Shown here: in pieces, positions 43,608-53,239 of the stretch
How the letters are laid out: each line of letters begins with the position of its first letter
Numbering within the stretch: the first letter of the stretch is position 1
Assembly (NCBI GenBank): GCA_050949255.1
Contig: JBMNFJ010000017.1
Location: 310,001-374,000, forward strand
Direction: 5' to 3'
Source of the DNA: UBA3941 sp002385665
GTDB lineage: Bacteria > Bacillota > Clostridia > Caldicoprobacterales > UBA3941
Length of the DNA stretch: 64,000 nt
Made by a program: the position numbers and the translations under genes
The notes under the pieces: generated by a model
Databases searched by the model: none
The model's input: the letters and a program-made list of their open reading frames with translations, nothing else
What the model was told of the DNA's origin: nothing

Positions 43608-44939
43608 TCAAAACTTACTGATATACCTTTTCAATTCCCAGGGGGTTACCTGCACCTTATACTCATCCCACTCAATCTTCTTAGCCTCTACATAACGACT
43701 GTAGATATGCTGGCCCAGGGCTTCCTGAATAACTCTATCCGCCTCCAGGGCCCGAATGGCGTTGGCTAGATTACTGGGAAGCCGGGGAATATGTCCGTCC
43801 AGCCTCTCCTGTTCCGTCATATCATAGATGTTACAATTGACGGGATCTGGTGGTAGAATCCTGTTCTTTATCCCTTCAAGCCCGGCCTTCAATGTGACGG
43901 CCAATGCCAAATAGGGATTACATGCAGGATCCGGGCTCCTCAGCTCAACCCTCGTCCCTGTTCCCCGGTTTGCCGGTATCCGGATAAGGGGACTTCTGTT
44001 TTGTCCAGACCAGGCGATATAGACCGGAGCCTCGTATCCTGATACCAGCCTCTTATAGGAATTAACCAAGGGGTTGGTTATAGCCGTTATGGCAGGTGCA
44101 TGTTCCATAAGCCCACCTATATAGTACATGGCCACATCGCTAAGCTCCATCTCCCCATTTGGATCATAAAAGGCGTTGTCCTCACCGCAGAAGAGGGATT
44201 GGTTGAGATGCATTCCGGAACCTGCTATGCCAAATACAGGCTTTGGCATAAAGGTGGCATGAAGTCCATGGCGCTGGGCAACTATTCTGACCACCATTTT
44301 AAAGGTCATTACATTGTCGGCTGTAGCCAGGGCATCATCGTATTTAAAATCTATCTCATGCTGTCCAGGAGCTAATTCATGGTGCGAAGCCTCGATTTCA
44401 AAACCCATCTGCTCCAGGGTTATACACATCTCCTGACGGGCACTCTCTCCCAAGTCCACGGGTCCTAAATCGAAATATCCTGCATTGTCATGGGTATTGG
44501 TGGTAGGTTTCCCATCCTCGTCTATATGGAAGAGAAAAAACTCCGCTTCAGGACCCACGCACATCCTATATCCCATATCCTCTGCCTCTTTTAAAACCCT
44601 CTTTAAGGTATTTCTTGGGCAGCCCTCAAAGGGTGTCCCATCCGCATTGTATACGTCACAGATCAGCCGGGCCACTTTCCCCTGCCCGCTGCTCCATGGA
44701 AATATTACAAAGGAATCAGGGTCGGGATAGAGATACATATCCGATTCCTCGATTCTAACAAAGCCCTCTATAGAAGAGCCGTCGAACATCATTTGATTAT
44801 TTAAGGCCTTATCCAGTTGTTGGACTGTAATAGCTACATTTTTCATGGTGCCAAAGATATCTGTGAATTGGAGTCGGACAAACTTTACCTTTTCCTCTTG
44901 ACATATTCTCTTTATATCTTCCCTGCTGTACTTGGTCAT
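43608..44939 (-). CDS. glnA: Glutamine synthetase, type I
   Basis: 443 residues, the alpha (GSI-alpha) size with no adenylylation tail (the Tyr loop typical of beta types was not seen). FDGSSIEGFVRIEESDMYLYP (about 50-70), GPEAEFFLF, GQHEIDFKYDDALATAD, and NPLVNSYKRLVSGYEAP; ATP/metal residues are intact. Assimilates ammonia into glutamine. RBS GGGAGG eight bases upstream. No GlnR-like operator was recognised in its leader. Confidence 0.97.
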   Translation of the reverse strand: MTKYSREDIKRICQEEKVKFVRLQFTDIFGTMKNVAITVQQLDKALNNQMMFDGSSIEGFVRIEESDMYLYPDPDSFVIFPWSSGQGKVARLICDVYNADGTPFEGCPRNTLKRVLKEAEDMGYRMCVGPEAEFFLFHIDEDGKPTTNTHDNAGYFDLGPVDLGESARQEMCITLEQMGFEIEASHHELAPGQHEIDFKYDDALATADNVMTFKMVVRIVAQRHGLHATFMPKPVFGIAGSGMHLNQSLFCGEDNAFYDPNGEMELSDVAMYYIGGLMEHAPAITAITNPLVNSYKRLVSGYEAPVYIAWSGQNRSPLIRIPANRGTGTRVELRSPDPACNPYLALAVTLKAGLEGIKNRILPPDPVNCNIYDMTEQERLDGHIPRLPSNLANAIRALEADRVIQEALGQHIYSRYVEAKKIEWDEYKVQVTPWELKRYISKF

Positions 44940-45426
44940 ATAACAATCCTCCCTTAATTGTGGATAATCCTTAAATTATCATTTCAAACCTGTTCCATAT
45001 TGGCCATGCTTGATCCATTTCCCGGATAACTTGTATTTTTTATATTTATCGCCATTATATATTGGGATTATATCTCTGTCAAAGGAACTAGAAAGTATTA
45101 TCTACACCTGGCATTAACAAGGGTATTATATCACGTATTGCTGACAGTTGAATATTCAAAAGGGAATTTTATAAAATAACCTCTTGTGATAATTACAAAT
45201 CCATCCTCCCTAGTGATAGAACTAAATCATCAATTTGTATAAAATATGGTTAACAGAAACAGTGGGTGTAAGTATAATGAACCAGCACAAGGCGTAATTC
45301 AAAAAGGGATAGGAATTGAACTTCCTATCCCTCATGTTTTGATATAAGTAAGAGCTTATGGAAAACTAAGTGAATCGCTGTCATCATTGATTTTATCTGA
45401 GACTAGCATATGTCCTCTATATGGGA
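44940..45426. other. Intergenic region between glnA and the GH2 gene
   Basis: AT-rich leader of glnA (minus strand) including a TTGAATATTCAA palindrome at 45148-45159, and the terminator of the GH2 gene near 45305-45332. No gene is supported. Confidence 0.5.
45305..45332 (-). terminator. Terminator of the GH2 glycosidase gene
   Basis: A perfect 11-base stem (AGGGATAGGAA with TTCCTATCCCT) with a 6-base loop and, on the minus strand, TTTTTG after it. Confidence 0.8.
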
Positions 45427-47160
45427 CTACAGTTTTAGTTTCCCCTCATTTATTTCCCTGATAATATTTAGATCAATCTTGGGTTTGCGATCATAGGTCA
45501 ACAGCCCATTGATCTCCTGCTCTACATCCGTTAGCTGGGTATAGCAAAATCCCTGGATCAGCGGAGATTCCAGTACGGCAGACACTACCTCGTAATACCT
45601 TTTGGCGTAGTCCTCCCCTGAGCTGGCGCTGGAATAACCCCAGCCCTCCCAGTCTCCGGTCTTGTAGGAAATACCCCCGAACTCAGTTAAGAGTATGGGT
45701 TGGCCTTGATATCCCCAGCCCTGGGCAAACATGCGCTTACCGGCCGGCATGCCATTGAGAATGCTCTCCAGGGTGCCGTACCTGTCTTTGAGCACCTCTT
45801 TATCGGGACAATAGTCGTGTATAGTAAAGAGATCTGAGCAGGTATGCTCCCATCCATCGTTGGATATAACCGGCCTGCTTTGGTCCAGGGACTTGATCAA
45901 ATACACCAGAGCTACGCTGAGGCTCTGATCCTCACCTTTGACCAGTATATTTGGCACTCCCCAGGACTCGTTGATGGGTGTCCAGGCGACTATGGAAGGA
46001 TGGTTGTAGTCCCTGAACACTTCTTCCATCCATTCGTTGATCAGACGTTTCACAGCACGGCGTGAATAGACATAGTTAGCCGCCATCTCGCCCCATACCA
46101 GAAAGCCCAGCTTATCTGCCCAGTAAAAGTATCTGGGATCCTCTATCTTCTGATGCTTCCTTGCTCCATTGAACCCCATCTCCTTGGCCAGACGAATATC
46201 TGTAACGAAAGCCTCATCATTGGGGGCTGTTAACAGGGAATCCTCCCAATACCCCTGGTCCAGAACTAATTTTTGATAATAAGGCCTGTTATTTAGCATG
46301 AATTTCCCGTCCACTATGGATATCTTACGCATACCAAAATAGGAATTTACCTCGTCTATGACCCTATCATCTTCACAGATATAAAAATCTATATCAAACA
46401 ATCTTGGATTTTCCGGGGTCCATTCCATATTCTCATGGATATTGGCCTCAAGCAGGGTCTGGCGATCTATTACCGCCCTGAAGGTGCCTCTGTTCCTCAC
46501 CTGACAAAGGGTGTGTTCGGCCAGCATAATACCCTGATAACTAATAAGGCATTTTAGGCGCTTGTCCTTCATGCTCCCGTCTATCTCATATTCAATATCC
46601 AAAGCCTCATCGTCAAGATCGGGGGTCATCCATACCCTCTTGAGATAGCTATGGGGCACCGCTTCAAGCCAGACTGTCTGCCAGATACCCGTAGTCCTGG
46701 TATAGAAGATTCCTTCGGATCTCTCCTTCCAATACTGCTTCCCTCTGGGCATTTCCAGATCCAGGGTGTCATCTTTCGCCTTTACCACAATCTCGTTTTC
46801 CCCATCCTTTATAAGGTCCGTTATCTCCACACTAAAGCCAATGTGTCCACCGATGTGATAGGTAGCATGTTGACCGTTAACCCAAACATCGCATTCATAG
46901 TCCACAGCACCAAAATGGAGAAGTATTCTTTTACCCTTCATATGAGTGGGTAGGACAAAGCGTTTCCGGTACCAGACTATATCATGAAAATCCTGTATAT
47001 TGATACCGGACAGTTTTGTCTGATAGGCATAGGGGACCATTATCTTCATATCGAAGGTATCCCTATCGAAAGAAAATTCCCATTCTCCGTTTAAGTTCAT
47101 CCAACTGTTTTCTCTTCTAAATTGAGGCCTGGGATATTCAGGCCTGGGGATATTAGTCAT
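45427..47160 (-). CDS. Glycoside hydrolase family 2 (beta-galactosidase/beta-glucuronidase type)
   Basis: 577 residues from the ATG at 47158-47160 (GGGAG eight bases upstream), 7 fewer than the first frame Met. N-terminal jelly-roll (NLNGEWEFSF..., VWYRKRFVLP), a central Ig-like domain and the TIM barrel with the acid/base Glu405 in WTPINESWG and the nucleophile Glu500 in LLTEFGG (first-Met numbering). No signal peptide, so it acts in the cytosol. It is downstream of nagA and a two-component system. The substrate is not clear; a short GH2 of about 580 residues fits beta-galactosidase or beta-glucuronidase. Confidence 0.9.
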   Translation of the reverse strand: MTNIPRPEYPRPQFRRENSWMNLNGEWEFSFDRDTFDMKIMVPYAYQTKLSGINIQDFHDIVWYRKRFVLPTHMKGKRILLHFGAVDYECDVWVNGQHATYHIGGHIGFSVEITDLIKDGENEIVVKAKDDTLDLEMPRGKQYWKERSEGIFYTRTTGIWQTVWLEAVPHSYLKRVWMTPDLDDEALDIEYEIDGSMKDKRLKCLISYQGIMLAEHTLCQVRNRGTFRAVIDRQTLLEANIHENMEWTPENPRLFDIDFYICEDDRVIDEVNSYFGMRKISIVDGKFMLNNRPYYQKLVLDQGYWEDSLLTAPNDEAFVTDIRLAKEMGFNGARKHQKIEDPRYFYWADKLGFLVWGEMAANYVYSRRAVKRLINEWMEEVFRDYNHPSIVAWTPINESWGVPNILVKGEDQSLSVALVYLIKSLDQSRPVISNDGWEHTCSDLFTIHDYCPDKEVLKDRYGTLESILNGMPAGKRMFAQGWGYQGQPILLTEFGGISYKTGDWEGWGYSSASSGEDYAKRYYEVVSAVLESPLIQGFCYTQLTDVEQEINGLLTYDRKPKIDLNIIREINEGKLKL

Positions 47161-47294
47161 GTTTATCACTCCCGGCTTCATTTATTATTCGATTACATTC
47201 AATTAATAACAATGTTTATTTTGTAAATCACTTATAACCAGAAGGCCATGTCGGTCTATATAAAGGCAAAGGTGGTGGAGGAAACCGTGAAGAA

Positions 47295-48455
47295 TCATTT
47301 TACCCGGCTTCCCCTGCAAAACACCATATTTACCTCCAAATCCTCATCCAATACCACCAGATCAGCCCGTTTGCCGGGTTCAATAGAGCCTATCCTGTCA
47401 TAAAGGCCCAGCACCTTGGCAGGATTAATGGTGGCCATGGCAACAGCATCTTCCAGTGAAAGGCCGGCAAAATTCATAGCGTTCTTTACCGCATCCATAA
47501 GGTTTATAATGCTCCCTGCCAAGGTTCCATCCTCCTGTTTGGCAACCCCACCCTCTATTACGATCTTATATCCACCAAAATCATATTCTCCCTGACCATG
47601 ACCTGCTGCGTGCATAGAATCGGTAACCAGGACTACCCCTTCCGGCCCCTTTGCATTGATAGCAATCTTAACCACCGCCGGATGGATATGCATTCCGTCG
47701 CTTATTATCTCTACGTAAGCGTCACCGGTTAGGGCAGCACCCACTGTACCCGGTTCCCGATGGTGTATACCAACCATTGCGTTAAATAGGTGGGTGAATA
47801 TGGATGCTCCTGCCCTTATCCCTTCCAAGGCCATATTATAATCGCTATTGGAATGGCCTATACCTACTGTTCCACCATTTTTAACAACATAGTCTATAAA
47901 TTCCATTCCACCCTCTATTTCGGGGGCAACGGTAATATGAATCTTTAGGTCTCCCATTATCTCACGATACTCGTCATAGTCGGCTTTTCTTGGTGTAACA
48001 ATCCAATTAGGGTCATGGGTACCTTTCTTCTCCGCATTTATAAAGGGTCCTTCGATGTGAACTCCGTCTATAGAGGCACCCCTGCCTTCCATCTTTGATG
48101 CTTCCTTGATATTTCTTAGTGCAGCCTTGATGTTCTCCCTGCTGGTAGTTATGGTTGTCGGGAAAAAGGAAGTCACTCCCCTGTCGGAATAGTACCTGGT
48201 AAGCTCACAGATCTCCTCGGGGCTGGCAACGCTGACATCATAGCCTATGGCCCCATGGGTATGCATATCGATGAGACCCGGAATAACCCTTTTACCCTCC
48301 AGGTCAATTACCTGGATACCTTCCCCACCAGATGCTGAATCTGAGGTTCCGCCCGACTTACTAATTTTCTTTATAGCTTCATCTTCGATGTATATATCTC
48401 CCTCCAGAAATTCTCCCTGCGCCGATAAATATCTCCCATTTTTCAGAATAATCAT
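47295..48455 (-). CDS. nagA: N-acetylglucosamine-6-phosphate deacetylase
   Basis: 386 residues of the amidohydrolase fold. DMHTHGAIGYDV supplies HxH (His65, His67), VHIEGPFIN the metal-binding Glu, GHSNSDY and FTHLFNAM the further His residues, and LVTDSMHAAG the catalytic Asp. Makes glucosamine 6-phosphate for NagB, whose gene is far away at 20.9 kb. It is 32 bases after the histidine kinase gene. Confidence 0.96.
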   Translation of the reverse strand: MIILKNGRYLSAQGEFLEGDIYIEDEAIKKISKSGGTSDSASGGEGIQVIDLEGKRVIPGLIDMHTHGAIGYDVSVASPEEICELTRYYSDRGVTSFFPTTITTSRENIKAALRNIKEASKMEGRGASIDGVHIEGPFINAEKKGTHDPNWIVTPRKADYDEYREIMGDLKIHITVAPEIEGGMEFIDYVVKNGGTVGIGHSNSDYNMALEGIRAGASIFTHLFNAMVGIHHREPGTVGAALTGDAYVEIISDGMHIHPAVVKIAINAKGPEGVVLVTDSMHAAGHGQGEYDFGGYKIVIEGGVAKQEDGTLAGSIINLMDAVKNAMNFAGLSLEDAVAMATINPAKVLGLYDRIGSIEPGKRADLVVLDEDLEVNMVFCRGSRVK

Positions 48456-48487
48456 GTCTTCCCTCCATTCTCATTTTGTACTTTCTA

Positions 48488-49894
48488 TTACACTACAGGA
48501 AGGGTAAAGGATATAGTGGTACCTTCTCCTAAATGACTTTCAGCCCAAATTTTGCCACCATGTTGTTCAACGATATTTTTACAAATTGCCAGACCTAGCC
48601 CGGTACCTCCATAATGTCTTGATCGGGATTTCTCCCCCCTGTAGAACAGTTCAAAGATGTGGGGGAGGTCCTCCTTGGCTATGCCTATACCGTTATCGGA
48701 TATGGATATGGCCAAATAGCCGTCATCTACCGTCGCCATCACCTCTATTACCCCATCATTCTCTGCATACTTGACTGCATTCTGCAGTATATTATCTACA
48801 ACTTGGGCGATCCTTTTTATATCAGCCCTGACCCGTACCGAGGGAAAGGGTCTTTTTACCACTATCTCCATGGTCTTGTTCTCCAGATCCATAGATACGG
48901 AATTCATTATATCCTCAAGCATAGCCCTACTATCCGTTAGTTCCAAGTTCATCTTCAAGTTCCCTAATTCCATCTGGGAGTATAGAAAAAGGTCGTCAAT
49001 AAGTGCATCCAACCTATCAGTCTTGTCCTGTATCACTTTAAGATATCTTTGAAACTGTTTCTCATCCCGGGCCATGCCGTCCTGTAGGGCTTCAACATAT
49101 CCTTTTATGGATGAGATAGGAGTACGCAGATCGTGGGAGATGACCCCTATCATCTCCTTTCGCTGCCTTTCCGAGGCCAGTTGCTCTTCTATGGATGCCT
49201 TGAGCTTGTCGCGCATCGTTTCAAAGGCCTGGCAAAGCCGGCCCAACTCGTTGTTTCTCTTGTACTTTATAACAAAGTCCAGATCGCCTTTTGCTATGCT
49301 CTCAGTGGCCCTATTTAATTCATCCAGGGGTACTAAAACGCTTCTGGAAATAATCCGGGAAAACAGAGATATGAATAATACAATAGATCCCAAACCCAGT
49401 ATATAGCTAATCCTGAAATGATATGAAACCTTCCTGGCTATTTGGGCCGGCATCAGGTTGATATCATAGTCGATTATGATTTTCCCTACTATTTCTCCCT
49501 TTCTTTCTATCTTCGTAGTATAGGAGTACCTGGTTAGACTAAATATACCGGTTTCCGGCCCAAGGGACTCGTCCATTATACCATCCTTAGGCCCCCTGGA
49601 ATCATAGAGTACGTCCCCTTCGGTGTCCACTACCCTGACGCTGCCATCGAACTCCTCCACGATGGGCCTCAAAATCCCATCAAAGGTCTCATAATCATCT
49701 ATTATATTAAAGTTTTCTTCCACACTGCTTATAACCCTTTGAAAATTCTTGTTCAGGCTATTAAACTTAACGATCTCCGGATCATGGTTCAACTTTGCAA
49801 TGGCTATGGCCATCATAATAAAGGTGTTTGCAATCGGCCCTATGATCACCAGAACGAAGGCTATTATGAGCTTGGTGCGAATTCCCAGTTTCAC
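48488..49894 (-). CDS. Membrane sensor histidine kinase
   Basis: 468 residues. Two transmembrane helices (about 8-34 and 165-185) flank an extracellular sensor (about 35-160); then HAMP (ISRSVLVPLDELNRATESIAKGD), HisKA with His254 in MIGVISHDLRTP, and HATPase_c with NILQNAVKYA (N box), DNGIGIAKEDL and GGTGLGLAICKNIV. It would phosphorylate the adjacent response regulator, to which it is translationally coupled (start overlaps its end by four bases). The signal sensed is unknown. Confidence 0.95.
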   Translation of the reverse strand: MKLGIRTKLIIAFVLVIIGPIANTFIMMAIAIAKLNHDPEIVKFNSLNKNFQRVISSVEENFNIIDDYETFDGILRPIVEEFDGSVRVVDTEGDVLYDSRGPKDGIMDESLGPETGIFSLTRYSYTTKIERKGEIVGKIIIDYDINLMPAQIARKVSYHFRISYILGLGSIVLFISLFSRIISRSVLVPLDELNRATESIAKGDLDFVIKYKRNNELGRLCQAFETMRDKLKASIEEQLASERQRKEMIGVISHDLRTPISSIKGYVEALQDGMARDEKQFQRYLKVIQDKTDRLDALIDDLFLYSQMELGNLKMNLELTDSRAMLEDIMNSVSMDLENKTMEIVVKRPFPSVRVRADIKRIAQVVDNILQNAVKYAENDGVIEVMATVDDGYLAISISDNGIGIAKEDLPHIFELFYRGEKSRSRHYGGTGLGLAICKNIVEQHGGKIWAESHLGEGTTISFTLPVV

Positions 49895-50598
49895 AATTTC
49901 TCACCTACAAATTTGTAACCTACCCCCCATATGGTTTGAATGTACATGGGCCTTGAGGGGTCCTCCTCCATCTTTTCTCTCAACCTTCTTATGTGGACAG
50001 CTACGGTGTTTATATCACCATATTCCTGATATCCCCATACATAATCGTAGATTTCCTCCCTGGTCAGAACCTTATTGGCGTTGAGAACGAAGAATTTAAG
50101 AACCTCAAATTCCTTGGCGGACAGGGGAACATCTTCACCCCGAACCTTGAGGCTATGCCCCTTGAAATCTATTACAAGATCCTTAAATACTAATTGGTCC
50201 CCTAACTTTTCCTTGCTCCCTTCCTCTGCCATTTGGGACACGCGCCTGAAATGAGCATTGACCCTGGCCACCAATTCCTTGGGGCTGAAGGGTTTAGTTA
50301 TATAATCATCGGCACCTAAATCAAGTCCGACTATCTTATCTTCCTCGCTTTTCTTTGCGCTCAGCATGAGAATGGGTATATTGGATTCCATCCTAATCCT
50401 TCTGCAAATTTCCATTCCGTCGATCTTGGGGAGCATAATATCCAAAATAGCCATATCCGGCCTGTGATTTTTCCAGCACCAAAATCCCTCTTGACCGTCA
50501 AAGGCCAGTATAACTTGGTATTCTGCCGCTTCCAGGTAATCCCTAACCAGCTCTCCTATTTCTCTTTCGTCATCTACAACTAAAATTTTCCTGCACAT
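49891..50598 (-). CDS. OmpR/PhoB-family response regulator
   Basis: 235 residues. Receiver domain with Asp9/Asp10, phospho-acceptor Asp53 in MAILDIMLPKIDG and the SAKK lysine; C-terminal winged helix (about 135-230) with VPLSAKEFEVLKFFVLN and YVWGYQEYGDINTVAVHIRRLREKME. First gene of RR-HK-nagA-GH2; the regulon may include these downstream genes, though this is not shown. Confidence 0.96.
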   Translation of the reverse strand: MCRKILVVDDEREIGELVRDYLEAAEYQVILAFDGQEGFWCWKNHRPDMAILDIMLPKIDGMEICRRIRMESNIPILMLSAKKSEEDKIVGLDLGADDYITKPFSPKELVARVNAHFRRVSQMAEEGSKEKLGDQLVFKDLVIDFKGHSLKVRGEDVPLSAKEFEVLKFFVLNANKVLTREEIYDYVWGYQEYGDINTVAVHIRRLREKMEEDPSRPMYIQTIWGVGYKFVGEKL

Positions 50599-50689
50599 AT
50601 ATCTCCCCTATCCCCCCTTGTCTTTATTTATACCCATACCTCTCTGAGGTGGAACCTTTTGTTGTCATATATTATATATCACATAGGAT

Positions 50690-50781
50690 AAGTTAACCTA
50701 TTGTGCTAGTTATCATATGCTGCCAATGGCTATTGACCGCTCATTACTTAAGATTATGAACTAGCACAATGCGTTAAGTTA
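50690..50781. repeat. Imperfect inverted repeat containing a dispersed-repeat core
   Basis: AAGTTAACCTATTGTGCTAGTT and AACTAGCACAATGCGTTAAGTT pair at 19 of 22 positions (the 12 inner pairs are perfect: ATTGTGCTAGTT), around about 48 bases that contain AATGGCTATTGACC (50733-50746), the core also found at 31547 and 31689. No T-run was seen. It resembles a small mobile or REP-like element. Confidence 0.5.
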
Positions 50782-50799
50782 CATTGGATATAGTATCTG

Positions 50800-52140
50800 T
50801 TAAAAACGCCTTTGCTTTTCCAAAAAGGTTTTGGCAAGCTGGTGGACCTTGCTGTCCTCAATCGCTGTCTGCCCATACCTGGTCTCATCGTAGGCATGGG
50901 TCAGATCCTTTATTTCGGGGCTTATATCCCCATCCCAATCTAGTATGTCCAAGGCTGTCTCCTTAGGAGTCAGGTATTTCTTATAGGTATATCCCCTGGA
51001 TAAGCACCTAAGTATCAGATGCCGGTATAAAAACCTGATCCGCTGATGGTTGTTTTGTAGTTCCTCCCATTTTGGCTCCCTTTCCAGAATACTCTTTAGC
51101 CAGTTCTGGAATCTATCCCTGTAATCCCGCCCTATATCCGCAAGACCTATAAGCTTCTCCTTTTCATCTATGAATCCGACGTTCTCCTGGTACATAACGT
51201 AACTCTTAAGAAATTCCAATAACCACTTAAAGGCCTCCTTGATTAATCTGAACAGGATCTTTAATGCAAACCATATTAACACCAATGATACTGCCCCACC
51301 GATTACCATTATTATCTTCTCTAATATTATGGCAAATAACGATGGTTCTCCCACTTCCATTTCGGGCAAAATCTCTAGAGGATCCTGACTCATTGGTTCT
51401 CTTGGACCGGTATGAGAAATAGGGGATAGCTTTGACAAGAACAGGACAACTGCCAAAATTCCCTGGCCTATTTTTTGGAACAGCCATACACAGGCATTTT
51501 TAAAATCGTCAAAATAACTTATAAACATTATAAGAGCAATTGATAACAGTATTAGAATCCTATTATTCCTGATGACCGTTGAGGAAAAGACCGGGACGCT
51601 ACCTTCAGCAGGCTGGGCTGCTGTTTTAAGTTGCTCCGTATTAATGGTAAACAATACTATTATGGTGTATACAAAGCCAGTCCATGCCAATATATGGAAA
51701 TAGGGCTTTAACACCGGTACAAAGCTATATATGAGGCCTCCTAACAGGTAGAGCAGTAGGGCCACCCATATTGCCATGTCGGGAAACATGTCTGCCCATT
51801 TTGAACCACGGAATCGTATACCCCGATCAAAGATAATGATTCCGGACAAAAATACCACTATCTTGGTTAAGGGTCCTTGAGAGAGTAATAATATCCACAG
51901 GGTATTTATAAGTATCCCGGCAACTATATGAGCATATCGGGGTTTTTTCAGAAGATAACTGCCTAGAACAAGCCCCAGCAAATAAGAGCCGGATATACAA
52001 ATCATCCATATCCAAACATCCGCGGGAATAATCAAAACCCCAAGGGTTAACAATATTGGAAAAAAAGCTACTATCTCCAATAATCCCTGGAGCCACTTTA
52101 CAAATATTTCTTTCAAGACATCTATCCTGTCCTTAATCAT
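50800..52140 (-). CDS. Large membrane protein of a MoxR-DUF58 cluster (DUF4129-like C-terminus)
   Basis: 446 residues. About eight membrane segments in the first 300 residues (near 18-50, 55-105, 120-160 and later 190-215, 270-300), then a soluble C-terminal part of about 110 residues (LADIGRDYRDRFQNWLKS... to FLEKQRRF) that resembles DUF4129. Such proteins, often transglutaminase-linked, sit with MoxR ATPases and DUF58 proteins. No transglutaminase Cys/His/Asp triad is seen here. The role is not known. Confidence 0.65.
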   Translation of the reverse strand: MIKDRIDVLKEIFVKWLQGLLEIVAFFPILLTLGVLIIPADVWIWMICISGSYLLGLVLGSYLLKKPRYAHIVAGILINTLWILLLSQGPLTKIVVFLSGIIIFDRGIRFRGSKWADMFPDMAIWVALLLYLLGGLIYSFVPVLKPYFHILAWTGFVYTIIVLFTINTEQLKTAAQPAEGSVPVFSSTVIRNNRILILLSIALIMFISYFDDFKNACVWLFQKIGQGILAVVLFLSKLSPISHTGPREPMSQDPLEILPEMEVGEPSLFAIILEKIIMVIGGAVSLVLIWFALKILFRLIKEAFKWLLEFLKSYVMYQENVGFIDEKEKLIGLADIGRDYRDRFQNWLKSILEREPKWEELQNNHQRIRFLYRHLILRCLSRGYTYKKYLTPKETALDILDWDGDISPEIKDLTHAYDETRYGQTAIEDSKVHQLAKTFLEKQRRF

Positions 52141-53239
52141 TGCTCCCTTCCTTTCCGGGATCCTTCAACCATAATATCTCTACGGAATTGCCCATATCCT
52201 CCAATTGTCTAATCTGGTTTCTCATGCGTTCGCTAACATACGAAGTAATGAACAAATAATCTATAGATCCGGAAAACGCTCCCGATGCCCGCTCCTTAAT
52301 CTCCTCTTCTAAAAAAGTATAGAAAGTAACACTTCTGTCCACTACAAGCTTGGCCATAGTATCCAATAAGAAGAATAGCTGTTCCTCGCCATTGCGGGGG
52401 AAGACCCTTACCGGCTGCTTAGGTTCGTCAATCGTATATCCATTGCTGCCAAACCCCACATCGATTCCTTGGGATATAGCGTGACTAACAATGGAGGCTG
52501 CGTAGGAGATCCCCCTTTCTATACGGTCCGGTTCAGTAATTGGCCCCCACATATCCTCGGTTATATCCATATTCAGGTAGACCATAATCCTGGGATCTGC
52601 AGTGTAATCCCTCTTATGTACCTGGAGTTTGCCGGTACGGGCTGTGGCCTTCCAATTGATATTGTTAAGGGGATCGCCAGGAGTATATTCCCGAACTCCG
52701 GAATACATAAACGGATCGTCCACTATCCACCTTTTTACCACAACATCCCCCATCCAACTTCGGGATAGAAAGGGTATCTCATCCAGGGACAGCAGTTTCG
52801 GATATACCAGTAGTTCCGCATCCAATTCATAGACCCTTGATACAGTACGAAAGCCGAATAAGTCGCCGCAAGTTAAAGCTGCCGAGTTTAACCTATAGCA
52901 ACCCCTTTTTTTACACTTTATCAGATGCCTTCTATTTATAGCAGTAAAGGGCATAAGGCTGAACAGACTTTTATGAAATTGCTGATGCTTAATATCCAGA
53001 TTAAATTGCCTTTGGAACTCAAGATTCTCACTGATTTTAGATTCGATTCTCAGCCAGGGCACAGGAAGCAATTTTCTATTGCTAATTCTTTCTATCATCT
53101 CAATTTCCTGTCCCTCAAAAGCACTGTTAACACTAAAATATCTGCTATATTCGATTCCCTTTAGAATCCACCTATTGGTTATCCAAGCTTGAATTGAAAC
53201 TACTAAAAAGGTAACAAATATTATCCATTGGATATTCAT
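52133..53239 (-). CDS. DUF58 domain-containing protein
   Basis: 368 residues. Two weak membrane segments at the N-terminus (about 1-20); a beta-rich middle (EGQEIEMIERISNRKLLPVPW) and the DUF58/von Willebrand-like domain with SGVREYTPGDPLNNINWKATARTGKLQVHK (written in part: SGVREYTPGD, NWKATARTGKL), the DUF58 signature. Partner of MoxR ATPases that assemble or activate metal-containing or extracytoplasmic proteins. Overlaps the next gene by 8 bases and the MoxR gene by 4 bases. Confidence 0.88.
   Translation of the reverse strand: MNIQWIIFVTFLVVSIQAWITNRWILKGIEYSRYFSVNSAFEGQEIEMIERISNRKLLPVPWLRIESKISENLEFQRQFNLDIKHQQFHKSLFSLMPFTAINRRHLIKCKKRGCYRLNSAALTCGDLFGFRTVSRVYELDAELLVYPKLLSLDEIPFLSRSWMGDVVVKRWIVDDPFMYSGVREYTPGDPLNNINWKATARTGKLQVHKRDYTADPRIMVYLNMDITEDMWGPITEPDRIERGISYAASIVSHAISQGIDVGFGSNGYTIDEPKQPVRVFPRNGEEQLFFLLDTMAKLVVDRSVTFYTFLEEEIKERASGAFSGSIDYLFITSYVSERMRNQIRQLEDMGNSVEILWLKDPGKEGSND

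Noticed and set aside
44940..45160. GlnR operator before glnA
   Set aside because: No TGTnAn7TnACA match was seen; the TTGAATATTCAA palindrome is not a known GlnR site.
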